From Streptomyces sp. NK08204 (GTDB lineage Bacteria; Actinomycetota; Actinomycetes; Streptomycetales; Streptomycetaceae): 64,000 nucleotides of DNA. Shown here piece by piece: positions 1 through 8,747 of this stretch. The number at the start of each line of letters is the position of its first letter. The first letter of the stretch is position 1. The notes below the pieces were generated by a model, which did not search any database, had not been told where the DNA came from, and was given only the letters and a program-made list of their open reading frames with translations. The position numbers and the translations under genes were made by a program. The stretch is from contig NZ_JAINVF010000006.1 in assembly GCF_020400585.1 (NCBI RefSeq), positions 186,001-250,000 of the forward strand. Direction: 5' to 3'.

Positions 1-386
1 GAGGCAAGGTCCACGGTGAGCACCCGGTCCAGCTCGCTGACGGGCATGGAGGTGAACGGCCCGGCCCAGCCCACTCCGGCCGCGGCGACGAGCAGATCGA
101 TGCCCGGCGCCTGCCGAAGGGCCCGGCTGACCAGATGTCGGGCGCCGTCGGTGTCGGCGAGGTCGCAGGGAATCGCAACGCCGGACGTCTCGCGCGCCAC
201 CATGTCCAGCCGGGCACGGTCACGTCCGGAGACCAGCAGTGTCCACCGCTCCTTCGCCAGGGCCCGCGCGACAGCCGCCCCGATCCCCGAGGAGGCACCC
301 GTCACGAGCGCCACGCCGGTGGCGGGCGCGGTGCCCGACAGGGGAGAGGGCGAGGCCGTGTGCGGATCCGCCGTGGCGCGTCCCAA
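1..386 (-). CDS. SDR family oxidoreductase, 3' part cut off by the window
   Basis: The minus-strand reading frame begins with TTG at 386, preceded by a strong AGGAGGT ribosome site at 391-397, and runs off the left edge, so only about 128 N-terminal residues are visible. After a roughly 24-residue variable leader comes the Rossmann glycine motif TGASSGIG (residues 29-36), and further on an NNAG-like VAAAGVG. These are the cofactor-binding elements of classical short-chain dehydrogenases using NAD(H) or NADP(H). The catalytic Tyr-x-x-x-Lys would lie outside the window. The substrate cannot be inferred. The TTG start is chosen because of the perfectly spaced ribosome site. Confidence 0.85.
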   Translation of the reverse strand, partial: MGRATADPHTASPSPLSGTAPATGVALVTGASSGIGAAVARALAKERWTLLVSGRDRARLDMVARETSGVAIPCDLADTDGARHLVSRALRQAPGIDLLVAAAGVGWAGPFTSMPVSELDRVLTVDLA

Positions 387-851
387 GCTGACCTCCTGAG
401 TGGTGGGCGGGACGGCGCCCGGCCTGTGGACCACCCGCGAGTGCACGTTGACCGCCCCGTCCACCCCCGCGCATCCGTGTCTCCGACGAAGGCAACGACC
501 ATCGAGGGGTAGCCCGAGTCCGCTGATTTCAAACCTTCCCGTCGACCACGCAGACGACCCGTCGGCGGTCTCTTCGCCCAGGCGGGCCGCTGCGATCGGT
601 GTCCGGCCTGGCGCACCACGGTTCGTGGTCGAGTCGCGTGAGCGGGCGGCTGTCCCGGCTCCGGCGCTGCTGGGCTGGCCCGCACCGAACGGACCGGATG
701 ACCGCCCGCTGGTCAGCTGTGCCGCTGTGGGCCGGCCGGACGGTGATGTCTGCCCGGCGATAGGCCGCACGTGTGTCTTTGCGGAACGATCCCGGCCGGG
801 CTTGGGCCGTCGTGACGTCTGCGACCGGGCAGGGCAGGAGGATGAAACGCC
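387..851. other. Intergenic region between divergent genes
   Basis: This 465-base stretch separates the minus-strand SDR from the plus-strand transporter. Open frames on both strands lack the codon bias of neighbouring genes and show no recognisable protein. It probably carries two divergent promoters, but I found no convincing -10/-35 pair and no hairpin. Confidence 0.5.
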
Positions 852-1754
852 GTGGTCTACCTCTACAGCCTTCCCGCCGCGTGCCTGCTGGGTTTCGGCT
901 TCGTGCTCCAGCAGCATGCCGCCGAACGTGAACCGCTGTCCTTGATGCTGTCGTTCCGGCTGCTGCTGGACCTCGTGCGGGTGCCGCTGTGGCTGGCAGG
1001 CATCGGCTGCATGGTCATGGGCCAGATCCTTGGGGCACTCGCACTGACGCACGGCAACCTGGGGCAGGTGGAGCCGTTGCTCACCACGAACCTGCTCTTC
1101 GCGATGGCGCTCGCCCGGTGGATGGGTGACCAGCCGCTGGGCTGGTCCGGATGGCTGGGAGCACTGGCTCTCAGCGGCGGGGTGGCGTCCGTCATCCTGG
1201 CCGGGCGGCCGCACAGCGGTCAGGGTCAGGTCGGCGCGCTGCGGCACTGGCTCGTGATCGGCTGCGTGCTGGCGCTGGCCGGAATCCTCGTCGCCATCGC
1301 CCAGCACCTGCGCCTCCTGCACCGGCCGCCACTCCTGGCCGCCGCGGCCGGCACCCTCTACGGCCTCCAGGACGCACTCACCCGGGTCTGCGGCGGCATC
1401 ATCGGCGCCAGGGGAATCACCGGACTGCTCGTGTCCTGGGAGCCCTGGGCCGTCGTGGCGCTGGCGGTGGTGGGTCTGCTGCTGGTGCAGAGTGCCTTCG
1501 AGGCCGGGCCGTTGCGTCTGTCCCTGCCTGCGCTGAGCGCCGCCGAACCCCTGAGCGGCATCGCCTGTGGTATCGGCTTCCTCCACGACGAACTGCGCAC
1601 GACCCCGGGCGCACTGGCCTGGCAGGCGGCCGGAGTGGTCGCGGTGGTCGGTGGCCTCTTCGTCCTCGGACGACACCCTGTCATGCCGACCGGTGAACGG
1701 CGCCCCGAGCCCCCGGTCCATCACCACGCGCACCGCCCCCGGCATCGGCCGTGA
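852..1754 (+). CDS. DMT-type (EamA-like) multi-pass membrane transporter
   Basis: The product has 300 residues and about nine hydrophobic segments spread from residue 1 to about 275, with short hydrophilic loops and a short His/Arg-rich cytoplasmic tail ([12 protein letters not shown]). This layout resembles actinobacterial members of the drug/metabolite transporter superfamily, including NIPA-like forms, which have about nine or ten helices in two repeats. The GTG start at 852 is preceded by AGGAGG about ten bases upstream. The substrate is unknown; the assignment rests on hydropathy and general sequence character, not on a diagnostic motif. A permease outside the superfamily is possible. 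It stands alone, with divergent genes on one side and convergent genes on the other. Confidence 0.75.
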   Translation: MVYLYSLPAACLLGFGFVLQQHAAEREPLSLMLSFRLLLDLVRVPLWLAGIGCMVMGQILGALALTHGNLGQVEPLLTTNLLFAMALARWMGDQPLGWSGWLGALALSGGVASVILAGRPHSGQGQVGALRHWLVIGCVLALAGILVAIAQHLRLLHRPPLLAAAAGTLYGLQDALTRVCGGIIGARGITGLLVSWEPWAVVALAVVGLLLVQSAFEAGPLRLSLPALSAAEPLSGIACGIGFLHDELRTTPGALAWQAAGVVAVVGGLFVLGRHPVMPTGERRPEPPVHHHAHRPRHRP

Positions 1755-1987
1755 CATCTCCGGTCCGGTCTCACCTGCTCCGGCACCAGCGGCAGCCACG
1801 GCGTAACCGGCACCTGATGCAACGACGTGATGTCAGCCGTCGGCGCGAGCCACGGCGATGACACGGTGCACGGCGGCCACGGCACGGACAGCTGCCCGAA
1901 GGCCCCGGGCGACGTCCGCAGACGCTGTCCGCAGCCCCGTCACGACGCCGGATCCGGCCGGCATCTCGCCTGCTGGGGGCCGGCCGG

Positions 1988-2590
1988 TCACTTGCCGCGG
2001 TCCTCCAAGTACCGCGTGTGCGACTCCTGCCGGCGCGCCTCGGCGTCCCGCAGGGCCGAGGCCAGGCGACCGGCTTCCTCGCGCAGCAGCCCCAGCTGGC
2101 GCTCCAGGTGCCGTTCCGGGGGTTCCGTGCCCGGGGTGAGGCGGGTCCACCAGCGGGTCCGTATGAAGGCGTCCACGGCCTCGGGAACGTCCTGGCGTAC
2201 CGCCCGTGAGACGGCGTGCACGCCCTCCGGGTCCCGGGCGAGTGCCTCGGCGACCCAGCCCGGTTCCAGCAACGCGGCGAGCAGGCCGGTCAGTTCGGTG
2301 AGCTCGGCGGCGGGGACGGGCGGCAGGTCGATGCCTGCCAGATAGCCGCCGAGCTTCTCGAAGTCGGCGCGCACCGCGTCCAGTTGTGCCGACGGGCTCG
2401 GGAAGTCGGGCAGGGCCGGCCGCTCCGGCGGGGCGATCAGAGCGCCGGCGCCGTACAGGCCCGCGACCACGACCGGCCAGTACGGGCCCGCGACCCCGGT
2501 GAAGGTCAGCACCAGGCCGAGCAGCCCGCAGGCGCTGCCGGTGAGGTTCTTGCGGGACTCCAGCCAGCCGATGACCTTACTGGTAGCCAC
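1988..2590 (-). CDS. Small membrane protein, last gene of the TelA operon
   Basis: This 200-residue protein has a short basic N-terminus, a hydrophobic hairpin of two membrane helices (about residues 17-53) and a long hydrophilic, Leu/Glu/Arg-rich cytoplasmic part. The last 50 residues (ERHLERQLGLLREEAG and onward) look like a coiled coil. I do not recognise a named family. Its start overlaps the end of the VWA gene by 14 bases, so it is translationally coupled to it and belongs to the same four-gene unit. By context it may anchor or scaffold TelA at the membrane, but that is inference. Confidence 0.85.
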   Translation of the reverse strand: MATSKVIGWLESRKNLTGSACGLLGLVLTFTGVAGPYWPVVVAGLYGAGALIAPPERPALPDFPSPSAQLDAVRADFEKLGGYLAGIDLPPVPAAELTELTGLLAALLEPGWVAEALARDPEGVHAVSRAVRQDVPEAVDAFIRTRWWTRLTPGTEPPERHLERQLGLLREEAGRLASALRDAEARRQESHTRYLEDRGK

Positions 2591-4112
2591 GGATCTCCTT
2601 GAAGGCGCCGTCCAGCGAGCCGTGCCGGGCGTCGAAGAGGCGGCCTCCGGTCAGGTCGGCGATGTGTGACAGCTCCGCGCGGTCGGAGTCGCCGAAGAGG
2701 ATCGGGAAGACGGGGGTGTCCCGCCGGGTGCCGGTGAGCCGGCGGTAGAAGGCGTCGAAGTCCCCGGCCTTCACGCCGCTGGTGTTCTCGCCGTCGGTCA
2801 TCAGCACGATCGAGGTGAAGGTGTCGCGGCCGGTGCCGAGATGGTCGTAGGCCTTCTCCAGCGAGGTGTAGATCGCGGTGCCTCCGTCGGCTTCGAGAGC
2901 CTCGGTGTCCCGCCGGATGGCGTCCAGGCCGGCCTTGGGGTTCTGCGGGCCCACGACGTGCGTCCGTACGCTCTTCACGTCCGAGCCGAACGGCATCAGC
3001 GTGACCTCTTCGCGGTCGCGGAAGTCGCCGGTGAGATCGGTCAGCGCCTTCTTCAGGGCATCCAGCCGCCCGCCCTCCATCGAGCCGGAGGTGTCGAGGA
3101 CGTACACGGTTCGGGAGGGGCGGCGCAGCTCGTTCTCGTACGAGTCGAGGAGCCCGTCGGCGACGGACCGGCTGCCGGGGAAGGGAAGTTCGCGTCGACG
3201 GCTGGTGTCCAGGCCGGACGCGGGCGGCACGGAGGCGACCACCGGCCGGCGGTGGGTCGTCTTGGTGATGAGCCGCTGCACGGCGGGGGTGCGCAGGTCC
3301 TGCGTCACCTTGCGGACGTCCTCCCGGGTGCGGGCGCCGGTGGCGGTCAGCGAGGAGAACGGATAGTCGGCGGTGACGACGCCGTCACGGGGACGGATCA
3401 CCGTCAGACCCGGGATGCCCTTGAGGACGGACTCGTAGTTGAGCAGTGCGTCGACCGTGCTGCGTCGCTCGTACGCCGCCGCCAGCCAGCCCGACGAACC
3501 CGACGTCAGCTTCTGCCCCTTGAAGAACTCCTTCAACCGGGGTGTCGCCTTGGCGACATCCGCGTCGGTCAGCGCCGACTGTGCGCCGGACAGGGCGGAG
3601 GCGACCGACACGAGGGTGGAGAAACCGGAGTTGGAGCGGGCCGGATCGGTCATGCCGTAGGTCAGCTTGCCGTCCTGCACCGCCTGCTCGATCTGCGACC
3701 AGGTGACCTGCTGGGGCTTCCAGCCCAGGGCCCGGACGGTGGCCGGCCTGACGCCGATGGCGACCGGGCTGGACATGACAGGCGTTTCCGAGAGCACCTT
3801 CTTCGCCGCGTCGGGCCGCAGCCGCAGATAGTCGTCCGAGGACAGCCACAGCGCGTCGTACGCCCCGGCGGACCTGGTCCGGGCGATCAGGTCGACGGCG
3901 TCCAGGGTGCCCATGTAGGTGGGCCGGACGGTGACGCCGGTGTCCTTGCGGACCTGGTCGAGCACGGCGGTCATGTCACTGAGTTCGCTGGAGGCGAGGA
4001 CCCGGAGGGTGCCGGCCTTCGGGGCCGTCGAATCGTCGGTGTGCTCCTGCGCCGTGCAGGCGGTCAGCAGCGCGGCCGTGACCGTCAGCAGGGCCAGTGC
4101 GCGTCTTCTCAT
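2577..4112 (-). CDS. Lipoprotein with substrate-binding and von Willebrand A domains
   Basis: The 511-residue product begins with a lipoprotein signal peptide ending in lipobox LLTAC (Cys19). The first half is an extracellular solute-binding domain of the molybdate/phosphate-binding type (TLRVLASSELSDMTAVLDQV and the motif TDPARSNSGFST). The second half is a VWA domain with the metal-ion adhesion motif DTSGSM near residue 340 and a later TDG (VLMTDGENTSG). The fused arrangement suggests a surface-anchored metal- or anion-sensing protein. It overlaps telA by four bases (4109-4112) and the membrane gene by 14 bases, so all are co-translated. The ligand is unknown. Confidence 0.9.
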   Translation of the reverse strand: MRRRALALLTVTAALLTACTAQEHTDDSTAPKAGTLRVLASSELSDMTAVLDQVRKDTGVTVRPTYMGTLDAVDLIARTRSAGAYDALWLSSDDYLRLRPDAAKKVLSETPVMSSPVAIGVRPATVRALGWKPQQVTWSQIEQAVQDGKLTYGMTDPARSNSGFSTLVSVASALSGAQSALTDADVAKATPRLKEFFKGQKLTSGSSGWLAAAYERRSTVDALLNYESVLKGIPGLTVIRPRDGVVTADYPFSSLTATGARTREDVRKVTQDLRTPAVQRLITKTTHRRPVVASVPPASGLDTSRRRELPFPGSRSVADGLLDSYENELRRPSRTVYVLDTSGSMEGGRLDALKKALTDLTGDFRDREEVTLMPFGSDVKSVRTHVVGPQNPKAGLDAIRRDTEALEADGGTAIYTSLEKAYDHLGTGRDTFTSIVLMTDGENTSGVKAGDFDAFYRRLTGTRRDTPVFPILFGDSDRAELSHIADLTGGRLFDARHGSLDGAFKEIRGYQ

Positions 4113-5296
4113 CCGAGTCCGCCTTCCAGCGCGCCCTGCGAACGGCTGCGCTCCAGGTGCACACTCGCGCTGTGCAGCTCGTCCGTCAGCGACTGAACGG
4201 TGGAGGCCATCACCTCGGTCGCCTGCACCTTGTAGGTGTCGATGGCGTCCAGAGTGCGGTAGATCTGCTGGAACGCCGAGCGCAGCGTCTCCACGCCGAC
4301 GGCGGGGTCGGCGGCGATGCGCTGGATCTCCCCGCTCTGCGTGGCGAGCATGTCCGAGTTGGCCCGGATGAGGTCCTCGGTCGTGCCACGCAGGGCGTTG
4401 ACCTGCTCGACCACCTTCTTCTGGTTGTCGAGCGCGGAGGCCAGCATCACGGAGATACGCAGGGCCGAGACGGTGGTCGTGGCGGCCCGGTCGACGCCTT
4501 TGATCAGCTCGTCGTTGTTACGGCGAACGACGTCCATCGCGAGATAGCCCTGTGCGCACACCGCGAGCTGGGTGAGCAGGTCCTGGTGCTTCTGCCGCAC
4601 CGGGAAGAGGACGTCGGCGCGCAGGCTGTCGGCCTGCTGGGGGTCCGTGACCTGGGCGATGTGCTCCTCGACGGCCGTGTCCAGGGCCTCGGTGAGGACG
4701 ACGTACTCCTGGAGCTTGCCCATGGTCTCCCACAGCCGCACCCGCTCGGTCTGCAACGCGGCGTTGTCCCGCCGCAGTTCGTCCTGCCCGCCGCGCAGCG
4801 AGCCGACGATCCTGTTCAGCGTGGACTGGGACGAGGCGTACCTGGCGACGTGGTCGCGCAGTCTGTTGCCGCCGGGCAGCTTGGCGAGGAACTTGCGGGC
4901 CTTGCTCGTGGGCAGGTCACGTGGGTCGAGGTCCTCGACCACACGCCGGAGTTCGACGAGGGAGCCGGCGACCTTCGCCGAGGCGTCCTCGCCCTTGTCG
5001 GGCAGGCTGCGTACGGCCCGTTCCAGCATCCGGTTGGACTGGGCGGCGGCAGTGCGCATGTCCCCGGCGCCGAGGCCGGTGATCTCCCCGACCTTGCCCG
5101 CGAACTCGGGCGAGCGGGCGTCGAGCGAGGCGAGCCCCTCGACGTAGGCGGCGGCCTTGCGCGCCATGTCGGCCCGCACATCGTCCTGAACGGGCACCAG
5201 CCCGCCGGCTCTCTCCCGCGGCACGGGTGTGACGGCCTCGGGCGGAGTGAGGGTGAACTCGCTTTCGTTGATGGGCACGTGACAATCCCCCGTCAT
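4109..5296 (-). CDS. Toxic anion resistance protein, TelA family
   Basis: The 395-residue, almost entirely alpha-helical soluble protein matches the TelA family. Its signature parts are the central RLRDHVARYASSQSTLNRIV helix and the C-terminal stretch containing LRGTTEDLIRANSDMLATQS and IQQIYRTLDAIDTYK-like text. TelA proteins are linked to tellurite and other oxyanion or stress resistance, but their biochemical activity is not settled. The gene overlaps the upstream substrate-binding gene (5293-5296) and the downstream VWA gene (4109-4112) by four bases each, the usual mark of translational coupling. Length is normal for the family. Confidence 0.9.
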   Translation of the reverse strand: MTGDCHVPINESEFTLTPPEAVTPVPRERAGGLVPVQDDVRADMARKAAAYVEGLASLDARSPEFAGKVGEITGLGAGDMRTAAAQSNRMLERAVRSLPDKGEDASAKVAGSLVELRRVVEDLDPRDLPTSKARKFLAKLPGGNRLRDHVARYASSQSTLNRIVGSLRGGQDELRRDNAALQTERVRLWETMGKLQEYVVLTEALDTAVEEHIAQVTDPQQADSLRADVLFPVRQKHQDLLTQLAVCAQGYLAMDVVRRNNDELIKGVDRAATTTVSALRISVMLASALDNQKKVVEQVNALRGTTEDLIRANSDMLATQSGEIQRIAADPAVGVETLRSAFQQIYRTLDAIDTYKVQATEVMASTVQSLTDELHSASVHLERSRSQGALEGGLG

Positions 5297-6387
5297 CCGC
5301 GTGCCCGGCGGGCCATGTCGTGCAGCACCGCGGAGGTGGGCACGGGCGCCTGCCGGACGCCGGTCAGCTTCTGGTTGAGGTAGGCGGCGTGTGCCGCGGT
5401 GGCCGCGACGAACTCGGCGGCGTCGCCCTGCGGCCGGAATCCGTGTCGGGCGGCGAGCCTGCGCAGGGCGGGGTCGGTGCTGAGCAGTTCACCGAGCGCG
5501 CGACCGTTCGCGTCGAGCGCCACGACCGTGTGGTCGCTGTTGACCGTGGTGTCCGGGTACAGGACCACCAGGTCCTCCGCACCGGCCCCGTGCTGTTCGG
5601 CGAGCAGCGAGGCGACCTGGGACTCGTACACCAGCACCAGAGGGTTCCCGGCGCCGCTGATGAAGTCCCGGAAGACCGCGTCCGAGCTGGACTGCTGGGC
5701 GCCCTGAACGCTGACCAGCTGGTGCAGCAGGGGCGCGGTGCGGTCGATGTCGGCCTTGCCCGCGACCACCTTGCCGCCGTTGGCGACGTAAGAGGCGGCG
5801 GCGAGGTACAGGGCGCCCGAGTTGGAGGACTCCGGGTCGGTGCTCGCGACGTAGAGGGTGCCGGTCAACTCCCCGTGACGGGAGGCTCCGTCGAGCTGCT
5901 GCCAGGTGCGGTTGTGGCGAGCGGCGTCCAGATAGGCGCCCATCTTCAGGGTGCCGCGGCTCTTGCCGTCCAGGACGGCCAGCCCGCCCGCAGCGAGTAC
6001 CTCGGCCGCGCTGCGGTGGGCCACCACCACGAGCGGCGAGTAGAACGGCCGGGGCAGGGGCTCCTGCACGTGGTACTTCGAGGCCAGCTGGTCGGCGGGT
6101 GCCTTGCTGGAGGGGAAGGCGAAGTCGTACCCCTTGAGGTCCATGTCTTCCATGGCCCAGGACCCCGACGCCTCCGTCTTCACGGTGTAGCCCTTGGCGG
6201 CGAGGGCCTTCACCACGTCCGGATCGGCGAAGAAGTCGGCCTTCTCCGACCCGATCACTCCTCGCACGGTCTTCGTTGCCGTGCCCTTGTCCTCACCGTG
6301 CCGCCCCGCCACGACAGCCGCCACCACGCCGCCGATCAGCAGGACCGCGAGGACCATTCCCGCGATACGTCTCACGCCGCTGATCAT
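5293..6387 (-). CDS. Membrane-anchored substrate-binding protein, first gene of the TelA operon
   Basis: The product (about 364 residues from the ATG at 6387) starts with a single N-terminal membrane segment (residues about 8-28) and continues as an extracellular bacterial solute-binding domain. Typical motifs are GSEKADFFADPDVVKALAAKG, YDFAFPSSKAP and the ligand-loop-like STDPESSNSGALYLA. It resembles the N-terminal half of the downstream VWA lipoprotein, so the operon carries two related binding modules. An upstream in-frame ATG at 6405 is also possible; neither start has a good ribosome site. As the promoter-proximal gene it probably delivers or senses the ligand of the system; this is inferred. 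Confidence 0.85.
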   Translation of the reverse strand: MISGVRRIAGMVLAVLLIGGVVAAVVAGRHGEDKGTATKTVRGVIGSEKADFFADPDVVKALAAKGYTVKTEASGSWAMEDMDLKGYDFAFPSSKAPADQLASKYHVQEPLPRPFYSPLVVVAHRSAAEVLAAGGLAVLDGKSRGTLKMGAYLDAARHNRTWQQLDGASRHGELTGTLYVASTDPESSNSGALYLAAASYVANGGKVVAGKADIDRTAPLLHQLVSVQGAQQSSSDAVFRDFISGAGNPLVLVYESQVASLLAEQHGAGAEDLVVLYPDTTVNSDHTVVALDANGRALGELLSTDPALRRLAARHGFRPQGDAAEFVAATAAHAAYLNQKLTGVRQAPVPTSAVLHDMARRARG

Positions 6388-6742
6388 GCACACGGAATCG
6401 GACATTCCCCGAGGCGGTCGGTGAACGGAACGTGGCGCACCGGCTTCGGTACTGCAACGCCGGCAAGGGGAGATCACCCTCACCGACGCGGTGTGGACCG
6501 CGCTCCCAGCGGCACATCGTGTGTCCGCGCTCCGCGCTCCGCGCTCCGCGATCCGCGGCATCCGCGCTCGGGACTGGGTACGACGACGAGGACTTCGCCG
6601 CCCTCGAGGTACGGGCGGCGGCCGGTCGGCGCATCGCGTGGCCCGCGGCGTCCAGGGTATGGAGGCGCGCGGAACGGCCCCGGGAACGGCCGGGGTCCCG
6701 GGGCCTGTGATGTTTGGTGGAGACGGTGAGTAGGGTGCCCGA
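6388..6742. other. Divergent intergenic region with a 7-base tandem repeat
   Basis: The gap separates the TelA operon from the kinase gene. It contains a short tandem array of the heptamer TCCGCGC and variants at 6524-6570 and the leaderless promoter of the kinase at its right end. Nothing else is recognisable. The repeated text generates long open frames on both strands that I regard as non-coding. Confidence 0.5.
6731..6742 (+). promoter_or_regulatory. Leaderless -10 element of the kinase gene
   Basis: TAGGGT (6731-6736) fits the streptomycete -10 consensus TANNNT and lies exactly six bases before the ATG, so transcription would begin at or next to the start codon. No ribosome-binding site is present. 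The -35 region is weak. Confidence 0.55.
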
Positions 6743-7708
6743 ATGATCGAGGTACCCGAGACGTTCGTACGCTGCACGGTCGAGCGTGAAGGAGAGCCCG
6801 GATCGGCCTGGCTCGCCGAACTGCCGTCGATCGTCGAGGAGTTGCTGGGCAGCTGGGGATGTGTTCCGGACGGTGGGGTCATGCACGGGGGCGTCGGGCT
6901 CATCGTCCCGGTGCGACGGCGGGAGGGCGTGGCCGCCGTGCTGAAGGTGTCGTTTCCCCATCCCGGCAATGTCCATGAGCCGGACGCCTTCACCGCCTGG
7001 GGCGGACGCGGAGCCGTCCTGCTGCACGAGCGCGACGACGAGCGTTTCGCGATGCTGCTGGAGCGAGGCCGGACATCGACCCTGGCGGAGGTCGAGGACG
7101 GCGACGAGGTGGTGACGGTCGCGGCCCGCCTCAGTCGCCGGCTGGCCGTCCCAGCACCGCCCGGCCTGCCCCGGCTCCGGGACGAGGCCGATGCCTGGGA
7201 GGAGCAGTTGCGCAAGGACGCCGGGGAACTCACGCACACCATGTCGCGTCGCGCCGTGGACGCCGCCCTGGCGACTGTCCGGGAGCTGGGACGTGCCCAG
7301 CCGGACCTCCTCGTCCACGGCGATCTCCACGCCAGGAACATCCTGCGCGCCGACCGTGAACCATGGCTGGCCGTCGACCCCAAGGGCCGTGCAGGAGACC
7401 CGGCCTACGACGCCGGCACACTGCTCATGTCACGCGCATTCACCCTCCTCGCGGCGGACGACATGCGCATGGCCGTCCACCGCGTCCTGGACGTCTTCGC
7501 CGGGGCCGCGGAGCTCGATCGCGTACGCGTGTGGCGCTGGGCCCAGTTCCACGCCGTCCGAGCCGCGTTCTGGGGCCGCCGCCACGGGTTCCGCAGAGCC
7601 CGCAGCGGACCGCCGCTGGACCGGCTCACCCAGTTCGCTGACGGGCTGGCGGACCTGCTCGTGGAGGGCGCTCGGAACGCCCCGGCACTCAGGAACCGGG
7701 CGCGGTGA
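6743..7708 (+). CDS. Aminoglycoside/hydroxyurea phosphotransferase-type kinase, APH(6) family
   Basis: The 321-residue protein has the fold signature of the APH(6)/hydroxyurea kinase family. The Brenner-type catalytic motif is HGDLHARN (His192, Asp194), followed by the metal-binding VDPKG segment and GDPAYDAG. Family members phosphorylate streptomycin at the 6-position or hydroxyurea; chromosomal streptomycete relatives often have no proven substrate. The gene lacks a ribosome site and has a -10 element six bases upstream, so it is probably read from a leaderless mRNA. It converges on the MarR gene with a 20-base overlap. No biosynthetic cluster is adjacent, so self-resistance is not indicated. 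Confidence 0.88.
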   Translation: MIEVPETFVRCTVEREGEPGSAWLAELPSIVEELLGSWGCVPDGGVMHGGVGLIVPVRRREGVAAVLKVSFPHPGNVHEPDAFTAWGGRGAVLLHERDDERFAMLLERGRTSTLAEVEDGDEVVTVAARLSRRLAVPAPPGLPRLRDEADAWEEQLRKDAGELTHTMSRRAVDAALATVRELGRAQPDLLVHGDLHARNILRADREPWLAVDPKGRAGDPAYDAGTLLMSRAFTLLAADDMRMAVHRVLDVFAGAAELDRVRVWRWAQFHAVRAAFWGRRHGFRRARSGPPLDRLTQFADGLADLLVEGARNAPALRNRAR

Positions 7709-8117
7709 GGCGGCGCAGCACGGCGACGGCCTCGTCCCGCACCCCTGGAGGGAAGAAGCGTGCGTCGACCTCCTCCACGGCGGCGATCGCGCGTGGGGCC
7801 AGTTCGGCGCCGGCGGCGGTGACGCGCAGCCGCTTGGCGCGGGTGTCGGAGGGGTCGACCTCGCGCTCGATGAGCCCCTTGCCCTCCAGGGTGCGCAGCA
7901 CCTGTGACGTCATCTTGACGTCCGTACCGGCCTGGCGGGCCAGCGCCAGCTGACGGGGGTGCTCTCCCTGGGTGTTGAGCCACCAGGCGCAGGCGAGCAG
8001 CACGAACTGGACATGGGTCAGCCCCAGGGGGGCCAGGGCCGCGGTGATGTCCCGCTGCCAGCGCAGGGTGGCGTGCCAGAGCAGGAACCCGGGGCTGCTG
8101 TCGGGATCGAGAGCCAT
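7689..8117 (-). CDS. MarR family transcriptional regulator
   Basis: The 142-residue product is a winged-helix MarR regulator. The recognition region is LARQAGTDVKMTSQVLRTLEGKG and the wing contains REVDPSDTRAKRLRVT, both typical. The A of its ATG shares base 8117 with the stop codon of the upstream SRPBCC gene, so the two are translationally coupled. A near-perfect inverted repeat at 8689-8708, ahead of the SRPBCC gene, is the likely autoregulatory operator. The inducer is unknown. Confidence 0.92.
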   Translation of the reverse strand: MALDPDSSPGFLLWHATLRWQRDITAALAPLGLTHVQFVLLACAWWLNTQGEHPRQLALARQAGTDVKMTSQVLRTLEGKGLIEREVDPSDTRAKRLRVTAAGAELAPRAIAAVEEVDARFFPPGVRDEAVAVLRRLTAPGS

Positions 8118-8629
8118 CAGCGGCGCGCCGCCTCGACCAGGGCCGCCATGGTCTCGGGCCAGTCCTCGGTGACGGCCGGACCGATCTTCGGGCCGAACTC
8201 GTCCGCGCCCTCGCCGGTGATCTCCATCCGGTACGTCACCCGGATCCGGGTGCCCTCACCCTTGCCCCGGCCGGACCCGCCCCGGCCGGACCCGCCCCGG
8301 CTGGACCCGCCCCGGCCGGACCCGCACCGCCCGGACCCGCCCCGCCCGGACCCATCCCGGTCGATCCGGTGCGTCGTCCGCAGGACCATGCCGCCGAACC
8401 GGGCCTCGTCCACGAAGAGTTCACCCGGCACGGTCTCGGTGACGACGAGGTGCACCGGCTCCTCTCCGTCCGGGTTCATCACGATCTCGGCCCCGGCGGC
8501 GAAGGGCCCGTCGAAGCGGATGCTCCGGATGTCGGCGTTCCATGCCCCCCAGTTCCCGACATCGGCCCACAGACGCCAGATCGCCTCCGGGGCGGCCTCG
8601 GTGTCAAGACTGTGCTCGTACGTCCACAT
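8117..8629 (-). CDS. SRPBCC (START-like) protein with a GSGRG repeat insertion
   Basis: The 170-residue protein reads as a polyketide-cyclase/START-like domain: MWTYEHSLDTEAAPEAIW at the N-terminus, a middle part with GAEIVMNPDGEEPVH, and a C-terminal helix. Such domains bind small hydrophobic ligands in a cavity. Residues about 92-122 are instead six copies of a GSGRG-type pentapeptide, encoded by a 15-base tandem repeat. It lies between two beta strands, as a loop extension, so the fold could survive. The ATG at 8629 has AGGGGG upstream with six bases between. It forms an operon with the downstream MarR gene. Confidence 0.85.
   Translation of the reverse strand: MWTYEHSLDTEAAPEAIWRLWADVGNWGAWNADIRSIRFDGPFAAGAEIVMNPDGEEPVHLVVTETVPGELFVDEARFGGMVLRTTHRIDRDGSGRGGSGRCGSGRGGSSRGGSGRGGSGRGKGEGTRIRVTYRMEITGEGADEFGPKIGPAVTEDWPETMAALVEAARR
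8262..8352 (-). repeat. 15-base tandem repeat encoding GSGRG pentapeptides
   Basis: About six copies of a unit close to CCGGACCCGCCCCGG lie inside the SRPBCC coding sequence. Copies differ by one or two bases (for example CTGGACCCG and CGCACCGCC variants). The period is a multiple of three, so gain or loss of units keeps the frame. Confidence 0.85.
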
Positions 8630-8688
8630 GTGGTTCCCCCTGCGCTTGTCGCTGATCGACGGCGACTCCGCCGATCAACTGCGTGGAG

Positions 8689-8708
8689 ATTATCTGTGCG
8701 CAGATCAT
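8689..8708. promoter_or_regulatory. Inverted repeat, probable MarR operator
   Basis: ATTATCTG (8689-8696) and CAGATCAT (8701-8708) form eight-base arms with one mismatch around TGCG. The site lies 60 bases upstream of the SRPBCC-MarR operon in an AT-rich island. Its size and position suit a MarR dimer. Direct binding is inferred. Confidence 0.55.
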
Positions 8709-8747
8709 ATGTCCAGGCGGCGATGACTCGCCCCGTCGGTGGCGGGC

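Noticed and set aside
6743..7708. The kinase as self-resistance gene of an antibiotic cluster
   Set aside because: No biosynthetic genes surround it; such kinases are common chromosomal genes.
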